Origin: Actinocatenispora sp036503555
GTDB lineage: Bacteria; Actinomycetota; Actinomycetes; Mycobacteriales; Micromonosporaceae
Direction: 5' to 3'
DNA: 64,000 nt
Assembly: GCA_036503555.1 (NCBI GenBank)
Contig: DASXWQ010000013.1
Location: forward strand, 200,313-264,312
Each line of letters starts with the position of its first letter. The stretch's first letter is position 1. The notes below the pieces were generated by a model that searched no databases, had not been told where the DNA came from, and worked only from the letters and a program-made list of their open reading frames with translations. This document shows positions 57,890 through 64,000 of this stretch, one piece after another. The position numbers and the translations under genes were made by a program.

Positions 57890-58459
57890 CTAGGCGGGCG
57901 CGTTCCAGGTGTTGATGACGGGCCGGCCGTGTTCGAAGCCGAGGGTGGACAGGGTAGCGGTGTCGAGGCGGAGCAGCCCGCCGCCGCTGGCGGACAGCCC
58001 GATCCAGCGGGCGCCGGCGACGCGGAGTGCGTGGCCGTGGCCGACGAGGGCGACGTCGCCGTCGCAGAGCAGGTCGCGGGCGCGTTCGAGGACGCGTTCG
58101 AGCCGGGCGCCGACCTGGGTGGGTGTTTCGCCGCCGGGGCAGCCGTCGGTCCACAGGTTCCAGTCGGGGGCTTCGGTGTGGATGTCGGCGGTGGTGCGCC
58201 CCTCGTAGTCGCCGTAGTCCCATTCGGCGAGGTCATCGTCGATGTCGGTGACGGTGAGGCCGGCGAGGTCGGCGGTGTGCTGGGCGCGTTTGCGCGGTGA
58301 GCACAGGACGGCGGCGAACCGGCGTCGGCCGAGCGCCGGGGTGAGCGCGCGGGCTTGCGCTTCGCCGGCGTCGGTGAGCGGTATGTCGGTGGTGGAGGTG
58401 TGGCGCCCGGTGGCGCTCCACTCGGTTTCGCCGTGCCGGATGAGGACGATGTCGGCCAT
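57890..58459 (-). CDS. Histidine phosphatase family protein
   Basis: A 189-residue phosphatase of the phosphoglycerate mutase-like fold. The catalytic His lies in VLIRHGETEWSATGRHT; the second His is in ALVGHGHALRVAGARW, and CSPRKRAQHTADLAG is the usual middle motif. It removes phosphate from a small metabolite, possibly a sugar phosphate. It follows the frameshifted TetR gene on the same strand with no gap. Confidence 0.9.
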   Translation of the reverse strand: MADIVLIRHGETEWSATGRHTSTTDIPLTDAGEAQARALTPALGRRRFAAVLCSPRKRAQHTADLAGLTVTDIDDDLAEWDYGDYEGRTTADIHTEAPDWNLWTDGCPGGETPTQVGARLERVLERARDLLCDGDVALVGHGHALRVAGARWIGLSASGGGLLRLDTATLSTLGFEHGRPVINTWNAPA

Positions 58460-58929
58460 GGGTTCCAGTCTCGCCGATGGTATGGGCGGGTGCCGCTGGT
58501 TCGGGGTGTGGCGCGGTACACGCGAGCAGGCTGGCGTACAGGGTGTCGACGGCGCGGGTGGGCGGCAGGTGGCCGGCGGCGTGGCCGAGGGCGAGGGTGG
58601 CGGTGACGAGCCAGGCGGTGTGGAGGAGGCGGCGTAGTGCCTGGGGGGCGGGTCCGTTGTCGAGGTCGGCCCGGTCGAGTGCGTCGACGACCTGGGTGGT
58701 GAGGTGGTCGGTGAGGGCAGTGAGGAGCGCGTCGCGCTTGCGGTAGTGGCTGTAGACGGTTTGGCGGCTGACGCCGGCGGCGGTGGCGATGTCGTCGATG
58801 CTGGCGTGGGGGTTTGCCGCGGAGGGTGGCGGCGGCGCTGAGGATGGCGGTGGTGTTGCGGTCGGCGTCGGCGCGCCGCCTGCGCGTGTTTCCTGATTCG
58901 CTGAAGTCAGTGCGTGAGGGCGGCCTCAC
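58460..58929 (-). pseudogene. Frameshifted TetR-family regulator
   Basis: Two frames together make a normal TetR protein. The first (from GTG 58929) gives RADADRNTTAILSAAATL; the second gives PHASIDDIATAAGVSRQTVYSHYRKRDALL, the TetR helix-turn-helix, then the ligand domain (LDRADLDNGPAPQALRRLLHTAWLV). An extra base at about 58821-58825 breaks the join. The second frame also lacks a stop where the protein should end and runs into the phosphatase gene to 58233. Two lesions make a real pseudogene more likely than one read error. The frame starts over the kamA stop, so it was probably cotranscribed with kamA. Confidence 0.75.
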
Positions 58930-60346
58930 GCGCCGCGGCGGTACGGGAGGCTTCGGCGGCGGCGTGCGCGGCGGCCGTGTCGGCCGGGTAGTTCTCGCGC
59001 CACCAGCGCTGTCCGGCCTCGGGCAGCGTGTGGATCGGGTCGTAGTACGGGTAGGTGCGGGTCAGCGCCTCGGGGTCGTCGACCTCGATGCCGGTGCGGT
59101 AGTTCTTCGTCCAGTACGACACGCCGCGCTCGCGGTCGTAGTCGCCCAGCATGTGCACCCACCGCTTGCCGACGAACGGCACGTCGCACACGATGCGGGG
59201 CGTGGCGTACCCGGGCAGGTAGCCCATGATGGCGTGCTGCAGGTGCTGCGCCTCGGCGACGGAGACCCGCCAGTGTTCGGCGTTGGGGATCATGTCGCAC
59301 ATGTAGAAGTAGTACGGCAGGATGTTCGCCTCGCCCTGCAGCGCGAAGCACAGGTCGAGCAGGTCGGTGTCGGTGGCGTTGACGCCGTGCATGAGTACGC
59401 CCTGGTTGCGCACGTCGCGTACGCCGACGTCGAGGGCGGTGCGGGCGGCCTCGGCGACCAGCGGGGTGACCGAGTTGACGTGGTTGACGTGGGTGTGGAT
59501 GGCGAGGTTGACGCCGCGCCGGTGCGCGGTGCGCGCCACCCGCTCCAGTCCCTCGACCACGTCGGGCTGGATCCAGTGCTGCGGCATGCCCATGAGCGCC
59601 TTGGTGGCGAGCCGGATGTCGCGGATGGTGTCGATCGCCAGCAGCCGCATCAGGAACGCTTCGAGGTTCTTCCACGGCACGTTGGCCACGTCGCCGCCGG
59701 ACACGACCACGTCGCGTACCTCGGGGTGCTTCGACAGGTAGTCGATCATCGCGTCGTACCGGTCGACGGGTTTGAGGGCCAGCTTCAGCTTGTCGATGGT
59801 GGGGGTGGAGTTGCCGACGAGGTCCATCCGGGTGCAGTGCCCGCAGTACTGCGGGCAGGTGGACAGCAGCTCGGCCAGCACCTTCGTCGGGTACCGGTGG
59901 GTGAGGCCCTCGGCGACCCACATGTCGTGCTCGTGCAGTGAGTCGCGGGTGGCGTGCGGGTGCGACGGCCAGTCGGTACGCCGGTCGGAGGCGACGGGCA
60001 GCATGTACCGGCGGACGGGGTCGGCGTAGAACGCGTCGGTGTCGGGTACGGCGGCCGGCACGATCGTGTTGAGCATCTGCGGCGGCAGCAGCATCGACAT
60101 GGTGGCGCGGTGCTTCTGGTCGTCGGCGAGGTCGTCGTAGAGCCGGTCGTCGAGCAGGTCGCCCATGACGGTGCGGAGCTGTTTGACGTTCTTGACGCAG
60201 TGCGCGCGTTGCCACTGGGCGGAGCGCCACTGGGCGGCGGTGACGTCGCGCCAGCCGGGTAGCCGGGTCCAGTCGGGTTCGACGAGCTCGGCGCGGCGGT
60301 ACTCGTACGGCTGGCTGCCGTCGCGCCTGGCACTGTCCTCGCTCAC
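58907..60346 (-). CDS. kamA: Lysine 2,3-aminomutase (KamA-family radical SAM enzyme)
   Basis: A 479-residue radical SAM aminomutase. The iron-sulfur ligands Cys164, Cys168 and Cys171 lie in CPQYCGHCTRMD. The later parts VVVSGGDVANVPWKNLEAFLMRL, HTHVNHVNSVTPLVAEAARTAL and QGEANILPYYFYMCDM match KamA proteins, which also use PLP. It converts L-lysine to beta-lysine. GTG 60346 follows GGGAGG. It is divergent from kdd, and kamD is 2.7 kb further, so the window holds most of the lysine 3,5-diaminohexanoate pathway. Glutamate 2,3-aminomutase is the alternative, less likely from the neighbours. Confidence 0.92.
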   Translation of the reverse strand: MSEDSARRDGSQPYEYRRAELVEPDWTRLPGWRDVTAAQWRSAQWQRAHCVKNVKQLRTVMGDLLDDRLYDDLADDQKHRATMSMLLPPQMLNTIVPAAVPDTDAFYADPVRRYMLPVASDRRTDWPSHPHATRDSLHEHDMWVAEGLTHRYPTKVLAELLSTCPQYCGHCTRMDLVGNSTPTIDKLKLALKPVDRYDAMIDYLSKHPEVRDVVVSGGDVANVPWKNLEAFLMRLLAIDTIRDIRLATKALMGMPQHWIQPDVVEGLERVARTAHRRGVNLAIHTHVNHVNSVTPLVAEAARTALDVGVRDVRNQGVLMHGVNATDTDLLDLCFALQGEANILPYYFYMCDMIPNAEHWRVSVAEAQHLQHAIMGYLPGYATPRIVCDVPFVGKRWVHMLGDYDRERGVSYWTKNYRTGIEVDDPEALTRTYPYYDPIHTLPEAGQRWWRENYPADTAAAHAAAEASRTAAAREAALTH

Positions 60347-60412
60347 TGGGCCTCCCTCGCCTCTGCCGGATCCATCACGCAAGCCTAGTGGAATTCTTCT
60401 TGACGAGTCACT

Positions 60413-60427
60413 ATCCTGCCGGAGGAT
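60413..60427. promoter_or_regulatory. Dyad in the kamA-kdd divergent region
   Basis: ATCCT-GCCGG-AGGAT lies in the 117-base space between kamA and kdd, next to AT-rich GGAATTCTTCTTGACGAG. It may be the operator of a shared lysine-responsive regulator; a nearby regulator gene is a frameshifted TetR gene, and an AsnC gene lies at 56917. Confidence 0.4.
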
Positions 60428-60463
60428 TTCCTGGCACGGTACGGTGGTCAAGGAGGGCGTCGC

Positions 60464-61486
60464 ATGGTCGTGGACTCGCCGGTGGGCCTGCACCGGGTGC
60501 TGGATCCGGTCGGTGTGTTGCCGCAGGCGGCGCAGCGACTCGACGACCGGCCGGACATCTCGCCCAGCGAGGTACGGATCCGGCTGGAGCGGCTGAACCT
60601 GGACGCGGCCAGCTACCGGCAGCTCGCCACCAAGCACGACGGGGACGGCGCGGCCATCCGCGACGAGGTCCTCGACATCGTCGCCAAGCGCGGCAAGATG
60701 CACAATCCGGTCACCGGGTCGGGCGGCATGCTGATCGGGACGGTCGACGCGGTCGGCACCGACTCGCCCCTCGGTCTCGCCGTCGGGCAGCGCGTCGCGA
60801 CCCTCGTGTCGCTGACGTTGACCCCGCTGCGCATCACCGACGGGCTGGCCCGCTGGGACGGGCGCGGCGAGCAGGTACCTGCCGACGGCCACGCGATCCT
60901 GTTCGGCCGGTCGATCGCCGCCGTACTGCCCGACGACGAGGACCCGGAGCTGTCGCTGGCCGTCCTGGACGTGTGCGGCGCCCCGGCACTCACCGCCCGG
61001 GTCGTCGCCCAGCACGAGGCGCCGAGCGTCGCGGTCATCGGCGGCGCCGGCAAGAGCGGCGCGCTGTCGCTGGCCGCGGCCCGCCGCGCCGGCGCCGTCC
61101 GTACCGTCGGGGTGGTGCCGACCGAGGCGGAGGCGGCGCGGCTGCGGGACGCCGGGCTCGCCGACACCGTCGTCCTGGCCGACGCGCGGGACCCGGTGGC
61201 GCTGGCCGCCGCGGTCGGTGCGCCGGTCGACGTGACGGTCGTGTGCGTGGACGTACCGGGCTGCGAGCACGGCGCGATCCTCGCCACCGCCGCTGGCGGT
61301 ACGGTGATCTTCTTCTCCATGGCGACCTCGTTCGCCGCGGCCGCGCTCGGCGCCGAGGGGCTCGCCGCGGACGTGACGATGCTGGTCGGCAACGGGTACG
61401 TGCCGGGCCACGCCGCGTACGCGCTGGAGCTGCTGCGGACCGCGCCGGGCGTGCGGGAGCTGTTCCGCGCGCGGCTGGCCGGCTGA
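60464..61486 (+). CDS. kdd: L-erythro-3,5-diaminohexanoate dehydrogenase
   Basis: A 340-residue NAD(P)-dependent dehydrogenase. The opening GLHRVLDPVGVLPQAAQRLDD and the block NPVTGSGGMLIGTVDAVG are typical of Kdd proteins, and the NAD site is VAVIGGAGKSGALSLAAAR. It oxidises 3,5-diaminohexanoate to 5-amino-3-oxohexanoate with loss of ammonia, the third step of the lysine route in fermenting bacteria. GGAGGG precedes the ATG. The next gene begins 43 bases after its stop. Confidence 0.9.
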   Translation: MVVDSPVGLHRVLDPVGVLPQAAQRLDDRPDISPSEVRIRLERLNLDAASYRQLATKHDGDGAAIRDEVLDIVAKRGKMHNPVTGSGGMLIGTVDAVGTDSPLGLAVGQRVATLVSLTLTPLRITDGLARWDGRGEQVPADGHAILFGRSIAAVLPDDEDPELSLAVLDVCGAPALTARVVAQHEAPSVAVIGGAGKSGALSLAAARRAGAVRTVGVVPTEAEAARLRDAGLADTVVLADARDPVALAAAVGAPVDVTVVCVDVPGCEHGAILATAAGGTVIFFSMATSFAAAALGAEGLAADVTMLVGNGYVPGHAAYALELLRTAPGVRELFRARLAG

Positions 61487-61529
61487 TCCGGGCCGCGGCG
61501 GGCAGCGAGCTCGGGGAAGACTGGAGCAC

Positions 61530-63056
61530 ATGGCAGCGACCCTGTACCGCGGGGGCCGGGTGTACAGCCCGGCGGACCCGCACGCGACCGCCCTGCTCAC
61601 CGACGACGACCGCATCGTGTGGGTCGGCGCCGACGACGACTGCCCCCGTACCCCCGACGAGACCGTTGACCTTGCGGGCGCGTTGCTGGCGCCGGCGTTC
61701 GTCGACGCGCACGCGCACGTCACCGACACCGGCCTGGCGCTGCTGTCGCTGGACCTGACCGCGGTCCGGTCCGCCGCCAGGATGCTGGACGCCGTCGCCG
61801 CGTACGCGGCGGGCCTGCCGGCCGGCGCCCTGGTGTTCGGGCAGGGCTGGGACGAGTCGACGTGGCCCGACCCGACCCGCCCGAGCATCGCCGAACTGGA
61901 CCGTGCCGCCGGAGGGCGGCCGGCGTTCCTGTCGCAGGTCAGCGGCCACTCCGCGCTGTGCACGCCGGCGCTGACCGCGCTCGTGCCCGACATCGCGCAC
62001 ACCCCCGGGTACGACCCGGACGGCTGGCACACCATCGACGCGCAGGACACGCTGCGCGCCGCGGCCCTCGACCGGCTCGACCCCGGTACCCGTGGCGCCG
62101 CGCAGCGCGCCGCCCTGGAGCGGGCCGCGTCGCTGGGCATCGGCTGCGTCCACGAGTGCGGCGGACCGGCCACCTCCTCGGAGGACGACTTCACCGAGCT
62201 GCTCGCCCTCGACGGGCCGTACCCGCAGATCGTCGGCTACTGGGGTGAGCTGGGCGCGGCGGCGAAGGTGCGGGAGTGGGGTGCGGCCGGTGCCGCCGGC
62301 GACCTGTACGCCGACGGCGCGCTCGGCTCCCAGGACGCGCACCTGACCGCGCCGTACGCGGACGCCGGGGGCTGCGGGCACGCGTACCTGTCGGCGGAGC
62401 AGGTCGCGGCGCACATCGTGGACTGCACCGGGCACGGCGTGCAGGGCGGCATGCACGCCATCGGCGACGCGGCGATCGACACCGTGCTCGCCGGGTTCGC
62501 CGCCGCGGCGGAGGTGCTCGGCATCGAGCGGATCCGGGACGCCCGGCACCGCGTCGAGCACATCGAGATCCTCGACAAGAAGCTGATCGCCGGGCTGGTC
62601 GAGTACGGGCTGACCGCGTCGGTGCAGCCGGCGTTCGACCGGCTGTGGGGCGGCGCCGGCCGCATGTACCAGACGCGGCTGGGGTTGGAGCGTTCGATGG
62701 CGTCCAACCCGTTCGGGTCGCTGGCGGGGGTGGGTGTGCCGCTGGCGTTCGGCTCCGACAGCCCGGTCACGCCGCTCGACCCGTGGGGGACGGTCCGCGC
62801 CGCGGTCGCCCATCACAACCCGACGCAGCGCATCAGCGTACGGACCGCGTTCGCCGCGCACACCCGCGGCGGCTGGCGTGCGGCGCGCCGCGACGACGCC
62901 GGGCTGCTGGCTCCGGGCGCGCCGGCCACGCTCGCCGTGTTCGACTGCCCGGCCGGGCTGACCGGCGGGCTGCCGGAGCTTCTCGACGACGCGCCGCTGC
63001 CGCGCTGCGTACGGACCGTACGCGACGGTGTGACGATCTTCCGGGACGACACGTAG
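61530..63056 (+). CDS. Amidohydrolase family 3 (metal-dependent hydrolase)
   Basis: A 508-residue amidohydrolase. Metal ligands appear in PAFVDAHAHVTDTGLA (the HxH pair), then MHAIGDAAID and RHRVEHIEILDKKL with His ligands, and FGSDSPVTPLDPWGTVRAAVAH with the catalytic Asp. Relatives include exoenzyme regulatory protein/N-acyl-D-amino acid or imino-hydrolase-like proteins. It is set between kdd and kamD in the same direction, so it may act on a side product or storage form of the pathway. Its exact reaction is unknown. Confidence 0.85.
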   Translation: MAATLYRGGRVYSPADPHATALLTDDDRIVWVGADDDCPRTPDETVDLAGALLAPAFVDAHAHVTDTGLALLSLDLTAVRSAARMLDAVAAYAAGLPAGALVFGQGWDESTWPDPTRPSIAELDRAAGGRPAFLSQVSGHSALCTPALTALVPDIAHTPGYDPDGWHTIDAQDTLRAAALDRLDPGTRGAAQRAALERAASLGIGCVHECGGPATSSEDDFTELLALDGPYPQIVGYWGELGAAAKVREWGAAGAAGDLYADGALGSQDAHLTAPYADAGGCGHAYLSAEQVAAHIVDCTGHGVQGGMHAIGDAAIDTVLAGFAAAAEVLGIERIRDARHRVEHIEILDKKLIAGLVEYGLTASVQPAFDRLWGGAGRMYQTRLGLERSMASNPFGSLAGVGVPLAFGSDSPVTPLDPWGTVRAAVAHHNPTQRISVRTAFAAHTRGGWRAARRDDAGLLAPGAPATLAVFDCPAGLTGGLPELLDDAPLPRCVRTVRDGVTIFRDDT

Positions 63057-63067
63057 GAGGTACTTCG

Positions 63068-64000
63068 GTGGCTACGACCGCCCGCGGCCGGCGGGGCAAG
63101 CTGGACCTGGACCCGGCGTTGGTACGCAGGGCCCGGTCGCTGGCCCGCAAGGCCGGGCGCCCGGTGGTGAAGCTCGCCCGCGAGCACACCACCGTGTCGG
63201 TGGAGCGCGCCGTGTTGCGGCTGGCCGGCATCAGCGGCGCCGACCCCGACGGCATCCCCTGGGTGAACCGGCTCGTCGACGCGGTCGCCGCCGACGTCGG
63301 GCTCACCGCCGGGGTGGCGTTGCCGGTGTTCCACGCCCTCGCCACCGAGGGCCTGGCCGCCGGTACGCCGGGGGAGTCGCTGACGCTGCTGGCGCAGAAG
63401 GCGGCGGCCGGCTCGGTGCGCTTCGCCGTACCCGACGGCAAGCAGGCGACCGCCGCCGGCCGCGCCGCCCGCCGCGCCGTGGCCGGCGGGATCCGCCGCA
63501 TGGACCGGGCCCGCGCCGCCCGCGACAAGCTCGTCACGCGGCTCGGCGACCCGCCGCAGCGGCCGTGGATCTACCTGATCGTCGCCACCGGCGACATCTA
63601 CGAGGACATCCCGCAGGCGCAGGCGGCCGCGCGGGAGGGCGCTGACATCATCGCGGTGATCCGGTCGACCGGGCAGTCGCTGCTCGACTACGTGCCGGAG
63701 GGCGCGACCCGCGAGGGCTTCGCCGGTACGTACGCGACACAGGAGAACTTCCGCCTGATGCGGGCCGCGCTGGACGAGTCCTCGAAGGAGCTCGGCCGGT
63801 ACGTGCGGCTGACGAACTACGCGTCCGGTCTGTGCATGCCGGAGATCGCGACGCTGGCCGGGCTCGAGCGGCTCGACATGATGCTGAACGACTCGATGTA
63901 CGGGATCCTGTTTCGTGACATCAATTTGAGTTGGATTTTCGTCGATCAGCGGTTTAGCCGGCAGATTTATGTTTGTGTTGGGATTATTATAAACACTCGT
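63068..64000 (+). CDS. kamD: Lysine 5,6-aminomutase alpha subunit (KamD), cut by window end
   Basis: 311 codons are visible and the gene continues beyond the window. KamD with KamE uses PLP and coenzyme B12 to shift the amino group of beta-lysine to make 3,5-diaminohexanoate. Family segments seen are KLDLDPALVRRARSLARKAGRPVVKLAREHTTVSVERAVLRLAG, PWIYLIVATGDIYEDIPQAQAAAREGADIIAVIRSTGQSLLDYVPEGAT, and YGILFRDIN. GTG 63068 is 12 bases after the amidohydrolase stop, with a GGAGGT site. The last 30 codons change sharply in composition (see the feature at 63911). Confidence 0.88.
   Translation, partial: MATTARGRRGKLDLDPALVRRARSLARKAGRPVVKLAREHTTVSVERAVLRLAGISGADPDGIPWVNRLVDAVAADVGLTAGVALPVFHALATEGLAAGTPGESLTLLAQKAAAGSVRFAVPDGKQATAAGRAARRAVAGGIRRMDRARAARDKLVTRLGDPPQRPWIYLIVATGDIYEDIPQAQAAAREGADIIAVIRSTGQSLLDYVPEGATREGFAGTYATQENFRLMRAALDESSKELGRYVRLTNYASGLCMPEIATLAGLERLDMMLNDSMYGILFRDINLSWIFVDQRFSRQIYVCVGIIINTR
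63911..64000 (+). other. AT-rich, C-to-T-like patch inside kamD
   Basis: The last 30 codons of the window end in A or T 17 times; the 30 codons before them do so once. The reading frame stays open and the family pattern is still visible, FVDQ-x-FSR-x-I followed by GIIINT. Where I expect ARAG the window reads VCVG, and where I expect SRTF it reads SWIF; each change is explained by C-to-T. The first codons, TTT and CGT, also fit TTC and CGC with one C-to-T each. A contig end artefact or strand-biased deamination are the main explanations. Confidence 0.7.

Noticed and set aside
58907..62194. A 1095-codon minus-strand frame covering kamA and 1.8 kb beyond
   Set aside because: Only the part to 60346 matches a protein (KamA). 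The rest is a shadow of kdd and the amidohydrolase on the plus strand.

Overview
The window is very GC-rich, gene-dense DNA from an actinomycete. Supporting signs are GC-loaded third codon positions, many GTG starts, F420-type oxidoreductases, a DUF574-type S-adenosyl methyltransferase, an ECF sigma/zinc anti-sigma operon, a SigB/SigF-like sigma factor, a Nur-type nickel operator and heavy use of GTAC-containing codon pairs. A Micromonosporaceae-like host is my best guess, but no rRNA marker is present to prove it. I saw no tRNA, rRNA, CRISPR array, transposase or phage module.

Layout: 1-4079 holds a cut MFS exporter behind a MerR-type promoter, two F420-linked oxidoreductases, a PemK-like protein and a second MFS exporter. 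4258-8483 is a complete sugar ABC importer (lipoprotein, two permeases, ATPase), followed by a LysE exporter. 9202-14473 has an HxlR regulator with twin operators facing a PanE-like reductase, then a GNAT enzyme, a DUF4037 protein, a small kinase and an FGGY sugar kinase. 14615-17687 is an ECF sigma/anti-sigma operon with a secreted lipoprotein, next to an HtrA-like protease. 17784-26822 has membrane, dehydrogenase, STAS-like, secreted beta-propeller, DUF4239 and methyltransferase genes. 26852-31881 has a Nur box with a nickel permease, a TetR/VOC pair with a shared operator, a methyltransferase, and a SigB-like sigma factor behind its own SigB-type promoter.

32128-41051 is a second carbohydrate region: permease, binding lipoprotein, permease, HAD phosphatase and an RNase J-like metallo-beta-lactamase protein in one tight operon. 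A PfkB kinase and a family-4 glycosidase follow. It has no ATPase of its own. 41088-46218 has a frameshifted NTF2-like gene, a DinB gene, and an MMPL exporter with a two-component system. 46299-49561 pairs a GH65 phosphorylase with beta-phosphoglucomutase. 49938-57841 holds two acyl-CoA dehydrogenases, a 5'-3' exonuclease, a quinone reductase with a MarR regulator, a type II NADH dehydrogenase-like protein, an RlmA-type methyltransferase, an AsnC regulator and a globin.

57890-64000 ends with a phosphatase, a frameshifted TetR gene and a lysine beta-amino acid pathway: kamA on the minus strand, then kdd, an amidohydrolase and kamD on the plus strand. These genes would turn lysine into beta-lysine, then 3,5-diaminohexanoate, then a 3-oxo acid. 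The last 90 bases lie inside kamD and change abruptly to AT-ending codons, with substitutions that look like C-to-T changes. This needs checking against raw reads.

The most promising leads for new biology are the phospho-sugar region 32128-41051 with its RNase J-like enzyme, the STAS-like pair at 19559-20683, and an 18-base repeat found at two sites, with a close palindromic relative at a third.
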